Source: Paenibacillus sp. CC-CFT747 (GTDB lineage: Bacteria; Bacillota; Bacilli; Paenibacillales; NBRC-103111). Taken from it: DNA of 64,000 nucleotides. The notes below the pieces were generated by a model that was not told the DNA's origin, searched no databases, and was given only the letters and a program-made list of their open reading frames with translations. Location of the stretch: NCBI GenBank assembly GCA_030323305.1, contig CP106741.1, positions 1,576,001 through 1,640,000 of the forward strand, read 5' to 3'. This document shows positions 28,834 to 37,504 of this stretch, piece by piece (the first letter of the stretch is position 1; each line of letters begins with the position of its first letter). The translations under genes and the position numbers were made by a program.

Positions 28834-29376
28834 TTGCATTTTCTAGCTCAATACGGAATAACTATGGCTATTATCGCCTTGGTGCTTTACCGCCGCGTCC
28901 GCCGGACGGTCGGCTTCCAGCTTTATCGGCCCCGCCGGCTCAAGGTCCGGATGGTGATTTTCGGACTAATCGGGCTGCTGATTCTGGAGGCGAGCTCCCA
29001 GCATCCGTTGTCCTTTGCTGCCGATGCGGCCGGACTCGTTCTCGGCGGCGTGCTGCTCCTGTATGCCGTCCGCCACACCGTTTTTGAGATGCGGGAGAGC
29101 GGATGGTTTTACCGGACGCACCTGTGGGTGGAGATGACGGTGGTGGCGCTGTTCCTCGGCCGCCTCGCTTACCGGGTGATAGCCTTGGTCTCGGCCGGAC
29201 CTTCCGCGGCTCAGCAGCCGCCGGACCCCGCCAAGTGGGACAGCTACTGGCAGGATCCTTTGACCGCCGGCGTCTTCTTCATTCTGGTGGTCTACTATGT
29301 CGGGTTCTACGGGTACGTGCTGAAACGGGGCAAGGGGCTCACCATCGAGGGGCGGGGCCCGACCGCCGTCCGGTAA
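28834..29376 (+). CDS. CcdC-like membrane protein
   Basis: 180 residues from TTG 28834, with GGGAGGAG six bases upstream. Four to five hydrophobic segments (about 5-20, 37-53, 61-78, 94-115 and 142-162), with RPRRLKVRMVIFGLIGLLIL early on. Size and layout resemble the CcdC/DUF1453 proteins found with cytochrome c biogenesis genes, though no ccdA is near here. Role unknown. The frame is intact. Confidence 0.6.
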   Translation: MHFLAQYGITMAIIALVLYRRVRRTVGFQLYRPRRLKVRMVIFGLIGLLILEASSQHPLSFAADAAGLVLGGVLLLYAVRHTVFEMRESGWFYRTHLWVEMTVVALFLGRLAYRVIALVSAGPSAAQQPPDPAKWDSYWQDPLTAGVFFILVVYYVGFYGYVLKRGKGLTIEGRGPTAVR

Positions 29377-29464
29377 TCGTAAGATTTCGTGAACAGCGTT
29401 TCAAGGGCGATATGGACGGGTAAGTAGATCTTGATGTCTCATCTTTTGGAGGAGGGCTTTCCCT

Positions 29465-29647
29465 ATGGATTTCCGTAACAAGGACATGCCGAACCGCAGA
29501 CAGGACATTCAAAGCCAACAGTTCAAGGAATTTATTCGCGACACCGTCGGCCCGTCTACCGGTAACTCCCAGCAGCATTTCAGAGGCACTCAGCGTCTGA
29601 TTGACCAGCAGAACAAGATGATCGACAAGCAAAATTTACGCAAATGA
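29465..29647 (+). CDS. Small conserved-type hypothetical protein
   Basis: 60 residues, hydrophilic and Gln/Asn/Arg-rich (MDFRNKDMPNRRQDIQ, then RLIDQQNKMIDKQNLRK). The ribosome site GGAGGAGGG lies nine bases upstream and an intrinsic terminator follows directly, so it is probably a real small gene. The size and composition resemble small spore or stress proteins of Bacillales. The function is not recognised. Confidence 0.65.
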   Translation: MDFRNKDMPNRRQDIQSQQFKEFIRDTVGPSTGNSQQHFRGTQRLIDQQNKMIDKQNLRK

Positions 29648-29661
29648 CGTCCAGGACCCCG

Positions 29662-29690
29662 AGCCCGGCTGCTAAGCAGCCGGGCTTTTT
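29662..29690 (+). terminator. Intrinsic terminator after the 60-residue gene
   Basis: AGCCCGGCTGC and GCAGCCGGGCT with a TAA loop and TTTTT tail. A near-perfect 11-bp stem 15 bases past the stop. Confidence 0.9.
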
Positions 29691-29731
29691 AAGGTTATTC
29701 CGGTTTTCCCTTCCCCCTTCCCCCTTCCGGA

Positions 29732-30617
29732 AAAAGACCGGCTATGCGTTCTATCTTATAATGGATAAAGCGCCGAAAGGCATGACCAGACAGAACCTTA
29801 CCCGGATCTTTAAGCTTTATCTCAATTATTGGGCCATTATGGCCATTTTCGTCCCGCTGGGGTTTCTCTTTGGTTACGGTGAGCCGTTTACAGGGGGGAT
29901 GGCAAGGTTTCTCCTGGATTTTATAGGCTGGAATAATTCCTACAACGGCGCTTGGTGGTTCCTTCGGGTATACGTCATCATCGTCCTGGCTTCTCCCTTC
30001 CTGATCAAGCTTGTGAAGAAAATCCATCCCGTTGTCCTTCTTCTCCTATCGGGAGCTGTTTATTTCGTAAGCTATCTTCAGAAAGTAAAAGGGATCATCC
30101 AGATTGGCGGCGAAGCGGATCATGTTCTTCTGCTGGTCGCCCTGTTGGGAATCACTCAGCTTTCCTTTTTCGTGGGTGCGGCCTTCGCCAAGTATTCTCT
30201 TTACTCCCGTCTTTACGCCCAATTGGGCAGCATTCGGTTCAAGAACACACTCTGTGTGTTTGGGATTTGCTTACTGGTCGTGTTCCACTCGATAATAGAA
30301 TCGGCTATCATCGCTCCGATCAACGGAATCGCCTTTATATGTCTGTTCCTGCTTATGAACAAATCCAAAGGGTAGTGAAGGTGCTGGATTTTCTCGGCCA
30401 CCATTCCACCAACATCTGGTTAACCCACATGTTCTTCTACCAGACGATCTTTGTCGAATTGACCTTCTTCCCTAAGCATCCGGTTCTGATTTTCCTCTGG
30501 TTGATTGCTCTTTGCACGGTGGTTTCCTTCCCCATTCAGAAGATTTTAAAAGTCCTTTATAAAGCGATGGACAAACGTCCCGGCGTTTCGCCGGTCCAAG
30601 CCGAGCAGGCCGCCTAG
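29732..30617 (+). pseudogene. Acyltransferase 3 family fragment, 5' truncated
   Basis: The open sequence begins inside a membrane acyltransferase (KKTGYAFYLIMDKAPKGMTRQN), just after the previous gene's terminator. The N-terminal first segment with the family's conserved His/Arg (about 60-80 residues) is missing and no ribosome site precedes it. About eight hydrophobic segments remain. One G added to GGG near 30375 joins the last part (VVKVLDFLGHHSTNIWLTHMFFYQTIF), where the HHSTNIWLTH motif is retained. Intact relatives acetylate polysaccharides or peptidoglycan. Unlike other breaks in this window, the 5' loss cannot be a one-base error, so I call it a remnant. It overlaps the convergent 30614 gene by four bases. 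Confidence 0.7.
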
Positions 30618-30850
30618 CCGTCCGATTCCCCATCGGATTCCGGCACTTCCTCGATGGACATCCTGACGGGAACCAGCTCGAAGGCCTCCGGCTCCGGAGG
30701 CGCATAAATGCTCGCCTCCAGCCAAACGGCGGCCTGCTCCTCGTCTTGGAACCGCATGGCCTCGAACAGACGTCGCGAAGGAACGGCCATCCGGCTCCAG
30801 TACCAGCCTGTCTCCTTGTGCTTCAGCACCCAGCCCTGTCGGGTTTCCAT
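30614..30850 (-). CDS. Hypothetical small acidic protein
   Basis: 78 residues starting METRQGWVLKHKETGWYWSR and ending in an acidic tail (EEVPESDGESDG). GGGAGGGG lies five bases before the ATG. A short beta-rich N-terminus, no membrane segment, no recognised family. The ribosome site and natural sequence support it as a gene. Confidence 0.55.
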   Translation of the reverse strand: METRQGWVLKHKETGWYWSRMAVPSRRLFEAMRFQDEEQAAVWLEASIYAPPEPEAFELVPVRMSIEEVPESDGESDG

Positions 30851-30975
30851 GGTTATCCCCTCCCGGTCCGTTTATCCTTTTCTTACCCGTCCCGGACCGG
30901 GTTTCCCCACGGAAGGCATGGGAGCCACGGGAGCTTAGCCTATTAAGGTTACCTCCCCACTTGGGAAGACAGCAG

Positions 30976-31005
30976 AAAACGGCCGGGCCTCCGCCCCGCC
31001 GTTTT
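30976..31005. terminator. Stem-loop terminator
   Basis: AAAACGG-C-CGGGC pairs with GCCCC-G-CCGTTTTT around CTCC, with T-runs on both strands. It lies between the 31088 stress gene and the 30614 gene and probably ends the former on the minus strand. Confidence 0.7.
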
Positions 31006-31087
31006 TGGTCGTCTATCACACCAGGGTTCCCCCGCGCCTGCTCACCCGTTGCTTCCCAAGCCAAGGGACCGGGGCTGTAATCGGAAG

Positions 31088-31594
31088 CTAAACCGTCTCC
31101 CGTTCCATCATCGCCACCGCACCGCTCCGCCGGAATACATTCAGCACCTTGCCGACCTCGTCCACGGGAGCCTGGACGATCAGCACCACATGGCCGTCCT
31201 TCACGTAGGCTTCATAGATGCGGGCCTCATCCTCCTGAAAGCCCTGCTCGATGAGCGCGGTCACCAGCGGGCTCGTTCCGTCCGCTATGGCGGCCTCGTT
31301 CAGCGCATCCGCAAACGGTCCGGCCGCCAGCAGACGGCCCAATCCGGGCACGGCCAGTGCCCCGAGCCCGGTGAGAAAGCCGCTCACTCCGGTCACCGCC
31401 CCGTTCTTATGCTCGGCGGGCGGAACTTGATCCATTTCCTGTACACCCGTCCATGTACGGATATCGGCCGCTTCCTCCCGTTCCCTGACGAGGAAAGAAA
31501 GATTACGGGCCGGGATTCCTTCGTCCGTTAGACGCTCGATCGCCTGAACGGCCTCCGGCTCCTCTTTGAAAATAGCCACCAGCTTCTTGTCCAT
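31088..31594 (-). CDS. General stress protein 17M/YflT-like
   Basis: 168 residues. The N-terminus (MDKKLVAIFKEEPEAVQAIERLTDEGIPARNLSFLVRE) is the alpha/beta unit of the YflT/general stress 17M domain. A Gly/Ala-rich middle segment (about 68-95, GAVTGVSGFLTGLGALAVPG) is followed by a second domain with YEAYVKDGHVVLIVQAP. Such proteins are part of the SigB general stress response in Bacillales; no SigB promoter was identified here. Single gene ending at a terminator. Intact. Confidence 0.75.
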   Translation of the reverse strand: MDKKLVAIFKEEPEAVQAIERLTDEGIPARNLSFLVREREEAADIRTWTGVQEMDQVPPAEHKNGAVTGVSGFLTGLGALAVPGLGRLLAAGPFADALNEAAIADGTSPLVTALIEQGFQEDEARIYEAYVKDGHVVLIVQAPVDEVGKVLNVFRRSGAVAMMERETV

Positions 31595-31697
31595 TCTTGT
31601 CCTCCGTTTTCCGGCCGGGCTCCTCGCGAAAGCGGCGGCCGTTTTCCCTATTTTGCCTGTTCGGGAGTGGTTTTATGCCGGAAAGACGGACAGAACG

Positions 31698-31711
31698 TGG
31701 TAATCGATTAC
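31698..31711. promoter_or_regulatory. Palindrome at the 3' end of nagB
   Basis: GTAATCGATTAC (31699-31710) is a perfect 12-bp palindrome overlapping the nagB stop codon. The same core occurs at 32480-32495 in front of nagB. Its central CG is typical of LacI/GalR-type operators. Confidence 0.45.
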
Positions 31712-32457
31712 TTGGAAGCGACACTGTCCTCCAATAGAGAAGCGGACTGCCGGTCCAGATAAAGCGTCCAATCCGGATGGGTCTTCAGAATGGTGGCAGG
31801 GACATGCTCGCTTACGCGGTCGCCCTTCAGCGTCTCGTAAACGGCCTTCGCCTTCACCTGGTTAGGAACGCAGGAAAGAATAACGCGGCTCTTCATCATT
31901 TGATGGACGGTCATGGTGATGGCCTGCTTGGGCACCTCGTCGACGGAAGGGAACCAGCCCTCACGCACCTGTTGGGTCTTGCAGTCCTGATCCAGGTCCA
32001 CGATCTTATAAGGGACGGTGGTCTGAAAATCGGCGGGCGGGTCATTGAAGGCAATGTGGGCATTCTCCCCGATGCCGATCAGCGCCAAATCGATAGGGAG
32101 CCGGGTGAGCTCTTCCCCGAGTCTCTTCAGGTTAGCCTGTACATCGCCCTCCCCGTTAACAAAATGAGCCTGCGAAACGGGGGCGAAAGATAGAAAGCGT
32201 TCCTTCAAATATTTGCGGAAGCTTGCCGGATGCGATTCCGGAAGTCCGACGTATTCGTCGAGATGGAACATCTCCACCTTGCTCCAGTCGATGGCTTTCT
32301 CCTGCAGCGCTTGCAAAAAAGTGAACTGCGACGCCCCGGTCGAAAGAACGATCCTGGCATATCCCTGCTTGCCGATGCAGGCGTTAAGGATTTCCTCCGC
32401 CCGGCCGGCCGCCTCCCGACCGAGCCCCTCCGCTGTTTGGGCCACATGAATGTTCAT
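31708..32457 (-). CDS. nagB: Glucosamine-6-phosphate deaminase/isomerase
   Basis: 249 intact residues. Family features are VLSTGASQFTFLQAL (residues about 38-52), the catalytic FHLDEYVGL (about 64-72), and IGIGENAHIAFNDPP (about 127-141), where His and Glu act in ring opening and deprotonation. It converts GlcN-6-P to fructose-6-P plus ammonia in the cytosol, following NagA (5986-7145, more than 24 kb away). The sequence is the shorter, divergent NagB-like type. Matching palindromes at both ends suggest local repression, possibly by looping. Confidence 0.85.
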   Translation of the reverse strand: MNIHVAQTAEGLGREAAGRAEEILNACIGKQGYARIVLSTGASQFTFLQALQEKAIDWSKVEMFHLDEYVGLPESHPASFRKYLKERFLSFAPVSQAHFVNGEGDVQANLKRLGEELTRLPIDLALIGIGENAHIAFNDPPADFQTTVPYKIVDLDQDCKTQQVREGWFPSVDEVPKQAITMTVHQMMKSRVILSCVPNQVKAKAVYETLKGDRVSEHVPATILKTHPDWTLYLDRQSASLLEDSVASK

Positions 32458-32479
32458 GCTCCAACCTCCAAGGATTGAT

Positions 32480-32495
32480 ATAGTAATCGATTACT
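32480..32495. promoter_or_regulatory. Palindromic operator upstream of nagB
   Basis: TAGTAATCGATTACTA is a perfect 16-bp palindrome 23 bases upstream of the nagB start. It shares its 12-bp core with the site at the nagB stop. The sort of site suits a LacI/GalR or GntR regulator; none is encoded nearby. Confidence 0.6.
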
Positions 32496-32567
32496 AATTT
32501 AGTTTAGCATATGCCCTTTCCTCTGTCATGGTCTTTTTCTTCTTTCGAAGCAGCCGGCAACTATAGA

Positions 32568-32640
32568 AGAAGCTCCTCCCCTAAGCAGGAAAAAGCTTCT
32601 CCGGCCCAGGGATTCGCCCCTCCTTGGCTGCGAATCCCCC
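32568..32640 (-). terminator. Stem-loops downstream of the GH43 gene
   Basis: Two hairpins: AGAAGCT with AGCTTCT (about 32569-32600) and GGGATTCGC with GCGAATCCC (about 32612-32640). They lie past the GH43 stop. The T-tracts are weak, so only a modest termination role is inferred. Confidence 0.45.
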
Positions 32641-32749
32641 GATGAAGACCGAAGCTCTCCCGGATTCATTCCCTCGCCCATGAGGAAGACCCGACGGAAC
32701 GTCAACGGGTTGACGTTGGCATAGCCGGCCTTCCGGCCGAACCCCGCCG

Positions 32750-33807
32750 CTACTTTCTCCACACCGGCCCGGGCCGGGGACCCGCCCCGGGTGTCAGAGC
32801 CTCTACCGTCGGCCATCCGTCTTTCCACACAAGCGGATCAATCATCAGAGGCCGGCGGGTCGCGCCGTTCGGAAGGAGCGGATCGGCTTTATCCACCGCA
32901 TGGTAGACAAGCCAGTCGGTGCCGGCATCGTCGCGGATGACGGCATTGTGGCCCGGGCCCGTAAAAGGCTTCACCACCTTCTGTGACTCAAAATGTCCCG
33001 TCAGCAGAAGCGTCCCGTCCGAAACCTTCAGGTCGCTCCCCTCCTTGTCCACGTACGGTCCCATAAGGGATGCCGAACGTCCGACGGATACGCTGTATCC
33101 GCTTGCCGCGCCTTCGCAGCAGGAGCCTCTTGAGCCGAAGAAATAGTAGTACCCGTCCCGTTTAATCAAATAGGCCGCTTCGAAGGCGGGTCCGGCGATC
33201 GGGAACGGCTCTCCCTCCGTCTTCAGCCCGTCGGCCGACAGGGCGATGCCGTATATGCCGTGAAAGCTCCCCCAGAACAGGTAGGACTTGCCGTCCTCCT
33301 CCACGTAATGCATAGGGTCGATGGAGTTGGCTACCCCTGCATCGGCACTGTCAAAAAGCTTTCCCCGGTCCTCGAACGGCCCTTCCGGCTTATCCGACAC
33401 CGCCACGCCGATCCCGGGATTGCTGTCCCCCAGGCGGACATCGCGTAATACAGGTAGTAGCGCCCGTTGAAATAAGAGATATCCGGGGCCCACACGCCCC
33501 CGTAACCATGCCATGCCGGCTTCTCGGCAAAAGCGTTGCCGATTGCTTTCCAGTGAACAAGATCCTTCGATTGGATGACGGGAACTGTGCGGTCCCCTTG
33601 GCCGTCTCCCCAATCATCCTCGGTTCCATAGGCATAGAAGAATCCGTCCTGGGCCCGGATCACGGACGGATCGGCTAGAACTGGTTCAAAAACGGGGTTC
33701 TCGTACGTCAGCGCCACGGGACGGCTCTGTTTATCCTGAATCAATCCGGCCGCTATGACGGCGGCCGTGACGGCTGCGATGGCTGTCTTTCTTACGATTG
33801 GTTTCAT
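32750..33807 (-). CDS. Glycoside hydrolase family 43 (arabinosidase/xylosidase type; frameshift near 33430)
   Basis: About 352 residues after adding one G to the G5 run near 33430 (MSAWGDSNPGIGVAVS). A signal-like N-terminus (KTAIAAVTAAVIAAGLIQ) suggests export or anchoring. The five-bladed propeller of GH43 is seen with the base Asp in VLADPSVIRAQDGFFYAYG, the modulating Asp in SIDPMHYVEEDGKSYLFWG and the acid Glu in AFEAAYLIKRDGYYYFFGS. GPGHNAVIRDDAGTDWLVYH is also typical. It likely removes arabinose or xylose units from plant polysaccharides outside the cell. Exact specificity is unknown. Confidence 0.85.
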
Positions 33808-34301
33808 CCTATCCTCCCTGCTTTCGACAAATGGCTAAAGCCTCGACCGTTTCCTCCACCCGTCCCTTGAGAGGGAGGAGAGAGGAAAGGTTTTTCATGG
33901 CCTGTATGCGGTTTCTTATCATTTTCTCCTACAATCCCACACAAAGCAATATCCCCCTACTATTTTCGGGTGATTTCGAATGGTCTTCGATTAAAACGTT
34001 CATCATCCCTCAACGGATGACTTATTCCCAGTCTTGACTGAGAGGCCGCCTTCCCGTTAAGGGTAAGACCAGCAGCTTTCCGTTTTTTTGTCGAACCCGG
34101 CCGTATCTAAAGGGACTTTAAGACCGGGTATGCAGACCCTTTCCATATCCATCCACCGTGCTATGATGGGGGAACACCCTGTGACAAGCCTTAAGAACCA
34201 TAGGGCCGTTCGGCCTTGCCGCCTCTGCGGTGACCGGATGGCCCTTTTGGTCACCAGGTATTGACAACGGGTCAACTCATTAAGAGGAGGAATTTTGTTA
34301 G
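33808..34301. other. Intergenic region before the metalloprotease
   Basis: 494 bases between divergent genes, without a convincing coding frame. It contains an inverted repeat GGTGACC (34229-34235) and GGTCACC (34249-34255), 46 bases before the protease start, and a smaller GGCCG-TT-CGGCC at about 34204-34215. These may be a regulatory hairpin or operator for the protease. Confidence 0.4.
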
Positions 34302-36341
34302 ATGAACACCCGCAAAATGCTGAGCCTTTTCTCTTCTCTTGTTCTGACTGGAAGCCTTCTCGCCCCCTCTTCCTTGCTGGCCCAGCCTGCCGGCTATAAC
34401 CCTAACCCTTCCGTGCAGGACATCGGGTCGAAGCTTCGCTCCGAAACGCTGGCCGACGTGAAAGCGGAGAACCGGTTGGATTTGAGCGGCAGCGAAGCGC
34501 AAGCCACCGAAGCATCCGGCACGGGCGCAAGCGTCTCCTCCCAGGATGTCGGACTCGTGAAGAAATGGCTGACCAATAACGATTACACCGCCAAATACGC
34601 CCTTACCGACTTTACCCTCCGCGCCGTCGGCAAATACGGGGAAGTCTGGGTAGCCAATAACTTAAGCTATCCCGCCGGGGATCCGCGCAACGGCCTGGTC
34701 AACATCACCGACGCCCAGGTCAAGTACCTGCTCGATGAATTCGACAACCGGATGTACGAGAAAGAGGTCGAGTTCTTCGGCGCGCCGAAGGAGCGCAAAG
34801 GGGAAGACGGCTACAACGGCTGGTACAAGGACGATTCCGGCCGCACCGTTATCCTGATCGACAACATCAAGGACCAGAGCTATTATCAATCCAATTATCC
34901 GAGCTATATCGCAGGGTACTTCTCCCCGACGATCAGCGATTTTGCCGACCGCAACATCATGACCGTCGACTGCCTCGATTGGGTTAACCGGACCGGTCCG
35001 ACGGCGGCCAAGCCTTATCTGTACGAGGGTACCTTTGCCCATGAGTTCCAGCATCTGCTCCACCGCGATTCGGATGCCGGGGAAGAGAACTTCATTAACG
35101 AAGGCCTGTCGGACTTCGCGCAGTTCCTTGTCGGCTACGGCCATTCCCAGGGGCACGTGGATTTCTTCATGAACCACCTGCGCAACTCGCTCACGCTGTG
35201 GGGCGACCAGTCCGACCTTCAGATCCTTGGGGATTACGGCAACGCGTACTTGTTCCAGCTATACCTGTATGACCATTACGGCGAAGCCTTCATCCAGAAT
35301 GAATTCAAGAGCCCGCTGAAAGGGATCGCGAGCATCAACGAGGCACTGGCCAAAGCCGGCACGAACAAAACGTTCGAGCAGGTTTATGCCGACTACATGA
35401 CCGCCGTCATGCTCGACGGAAGCTACCAGGGCGACTCGAGCACCTACTCCTTCTCCTCCATCGACCTGAAGCCGAACCTGCAAGCCTCGCAGCTGCCGGA
35501 CAAGCAGGCTCCCGCGTGGGGAACGGACTTCAATGTGATCACCCCGGACCAGAAGATCGACCATCTGTACTTCAAGGGGCTTGATTTCCTTGGAACCAAA
35601 TGGACCACGGCCCAGGATCCGGCAAGAGGCCCGGTTCTGTGGGGCAACAGCGGCGATCAGGCGGACAACTTCCTGATCAAGGAACTGGATCTTACCGGAG
35701 AGGCAAAGCCGACCCTGTCCTTCGATACGAAGTATGACATAGAAGAGCAGTGGGATTTCGGTGCGGTGCAGGTCTCGACGGATAACGGCCAAACCTGGAC
35801 CTCCCTCTCCAACGAGCATACCCGCAGTGACCTGGTGGAGAACGGCTATCCCCGGATCCAGGAGAACCTGCCCGGGTTCACCGGAAGCTCGAACGGTTGG
35901 GTAACGGAAACGTTCGACCTGAGCGCCTACGCGGGCAAGAAGGTTCTGGTCGGATTCCGCTACATGACCGACTGGGGCTACAACGAAGCCGGCTGGTACC
36001 TGTCCAACCTGAAGCTGAACGGTGCCGTGATCGATCCGATGACCTCGACCTCCGGCTTCCTGAGCCGGGAGCAGGCAACGAAGGAATATGTGAACTACCA
36101 GATCCAATTCATAGGCGAGAAGAAAGGGCAGGCCAACGGCAAAGACAACCATGCCAAGGTGATCCGCTTTGACGACCTGCTGAACATGTCCGAGAAGGAT
36201 ATCCTCGACCTGCGGGATATGCTGCACAGCTCCCAGTACAGCCGGATCGTCATGATGACCACCTACGCCGCACCGGAAGGCAAGAACGGCAGCGTAAGCT
36301 ATGATTACAGCGTCGTCATGAAATCCGATAAGAAAAAGTAA
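34302..36341 (+). CDS. Secreted zinc metalloprotease, immune inhibitor A (M6)-like
   Basis: 679 intact residues. The signal peptide (about 1-28, cut after LLAQPA) is followed by a propeptide-like region, then the zinc motif HEFQHLLH (about 247-254) with NEGLSDFAQF (Glu near 267) as the third-ligand region. After about residue 400 a beta-sandwich, choice-of-anchor-J/MAM-like domain follows (WDFGAVQVSTDNGQTWTSL, then WVTETFDLSAYAGKKVLVGF). This is the layout of InhA-type proteases that degrade host or environmental proteins. AGAGGAGG precedes the ATG. It is monocistronic with its own strong terminator. Substrate and virulence role are inferred only. Confidence 0.85.
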   Translation: MNTRKMLSLFSSLVLTGSLLAPSSLLAQPAGYNPNPSVQDIGSKLRSETLADVKAENRLDLSGSEAQATEASGTGASVSSQDVGLVKKWLTNNDYTAKYALTDFTLRAVGKYGEVWVANNLSYPAGDPRNGLVNITDAQVKYLLDEFDNRMYEKEVEFFGAPKERKGEDGYNGWYKDDSGRTVILIDNIKDQSYYQSNYPSYIAGYFSPTISDFADRNIMTVDCLDWVNRTGPTAAKPYLYEGTFAHEFQHLLHRDSDAGEENFINEGLSDFAQFLVGYGHSQGHVDFFMNHLRNSLTLWGDQSDLQILGDYGNAYLFQLYLYDHYGEAFIQNEFKSPLKGIASINEALAKAGTNKTFEQVYADYMTAVMLDGSYQGDSSTYSFSSIDLKPNLQASQLPDKQAPAWGTDFNVITPDQKIDHLYFKGLDFLGTKWTTAQDPARGPVLWGNSGDQADNFLIKELDLTGEAKPTLSFDTKYDIEEQWDFGAVQVSTDNGQTWTSLSNEHTRSDLVENGYPRIQENLPGFTGSSNGWVTETFDLSAYAGKKVLVGFRYMTDWGYNEAGWYLSNLKLNGAVIDPMTSTSGFLSREQATKEYVNYQIQFIGEKKGQANGKDNHAKVIRFDDLLNMSEKDILDLRDMLHSSQYSRIVMMTTYAAPEGKNGSVSYDYSVVMKSDKKK

Positions 36342-36347
36342 ACATCT

Positions 36348-36379
36348 CCGCCGCCGGGCCTCACCGGCGGCGGTTTTAT
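36348..36379 (+). terminator. Intrinsic terminator after the metalloprotease gene
   Basis: A perfect 10-bp stem, CCGCCGCCGG with CCGGCGGCGG, around GCCTCA and followed by TTTTATTTT. Confidence 0.92.
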
Positions 36380-36520
36380 TTTGCCGGCAAACGGTGCACG
36401 CAGTGGTTCCCATGTGGTGCCTATACGCATTGTCCTCTCCCGGAAGGTATGGTATCCTGACACCTAGACTGGATGGGCACCGCAGATTGACACCAAACCA
36501 ACCTAAGGAGACGAGCTGCT

Positions 36521-37333
36521 GTGGGAATGAAGCTGGGGATCATTACCCCAAGGACCGAGCAAGGGTTCAAGACAGCCGCGGAATTCGAGCTGGATTTTGT
36601 GGAATATGCGTTTAGCGACGGACGGGAAGGGGAGAAAACCTACCCGGATACAGAGGAGTTTCTGGGGAACGTTCCCCGGATCAAGGGCTGGATCCGCTCC
36701 TACGGGGTCGGCTTGCAGTCGGTGGGCCGCTGGGGACAGCAGCGCTGGGAGGGAAACGGCAAGCTGGTGGAGCCGGAGCTCGCCAAGTGCCTGGAGATGA
36801 TCGACGCGGCAAGTGAGCTCGAATGCCCCAACTTCGTCGTCGGCTGCAACGAAATCGAAGGCCTCTCCTTCGAGGAGAATTGCGGCCACGCCGTCGAATT
36901 CTTTTCCCGGCTCGTCGACTACGCCTCTCCTAAAGGAGTCCGGATCTCGGTCTATAACTGCCACTGGACCAATTTCGTGGATCAGGCAGGGGCCTGGGAA
37001 GCCGTGCTCGGGGAGATCCCGGAGCTGGGGATCAAGTTCGATCCCTCCCATTCCCGGTACGCCGGACGGGATTATTTGAAGGAAGCCCGGGACTGGGGCG
37101 GACGCTTCGGCCATGTCCACCTGAAGGGCTCCCTGATCATAGACGGGGAGCGGTTCGACGACCCGCCCGCCGGCCTGGACCAGACGGACTGGCCCTCCCT
37201 CCTGTCCGTCCTGTACGCTCATCGCTACGACGGCGGCCTGAGCATCGAACCGCATTCTTCGGTGTGGAACGGGGAGCTCGGCCGGAAGGGCATCCGCTTT
37301 ACGGGGGACTACATGCGGAAGCTCATTTTGTAG
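36521..37333 (+). CDS. Sugar phosphate isomerase/epimerase-like TIM barrel (AP endonuclease family 2)
   Basis: 270 intact residues from GTG 36521, with AAGGAG about 11 bases upstream. TIM-barrel metal-ligand positions are visible in VGCNEIEG (about 109-116), the Asp/His pair FDPSHSRYAG (about 171-180), GHVHLKGS (about 198-205) and the late LSIEPHSS (Glu near 243). The family includes xylose isomerase-like sugar epimerases and hydrolases. It stands alone between two terminators, with no pathway clue. The substrate is unknown. Confidence 0.8.
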   Translation: MGMKLGIITPRTEQGFKTAAEFELDFVEYAFSDGREGEKTYPDTEEFLGNVPRIKGWIRSYGVGLQSVGRWGQQRWEGNGKLVEPELAKCLEMIDAASELECPNFVVGCNEIEGLSFEENCGHAVEFFSRLVDYASPKGVRISVYNCHWTNFVDQAGAWEAVLGEIPELGIKFDPSHSRYAGRDYLKEARDWGGRFGHVHLKGSLIIDGERFDDPPAGLDQTDWPSLLSVLYAHRYDGGLSIEPHSSVWNGELGRKGIRFTGDYMRKLIL

Positions 37334-37418
37334 CGGCGGGGAAGCTCTACCGGTCCTCCCTTCCCGGCCGGCAGAACCGTTCTTGGCTAGCGCTTCTTCC
37401 CTCGGGCGAATTAACCCC

Positions 37419-37459
37419 AAAAGGCATCTTGGCGGCAGGGCCGCCCAAGATGCCTTTTT
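37419..37459. terminator. Bidirectional intrinsic terminator
   Basis: AAAAGGCATCTTGG (37419-37432) pairs with CCAAGATGCCTTTTT (37445-37459), with inner GCGGC/GCCGC. It separates the isomerase from the convergent ktrB gene. Confidence 0.9.
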
Positions 37460-37504
37460 GCTGTATAAGGGGTGCATGCTGTACAGGGTCCGGCGCCTGC
37501 CTGC

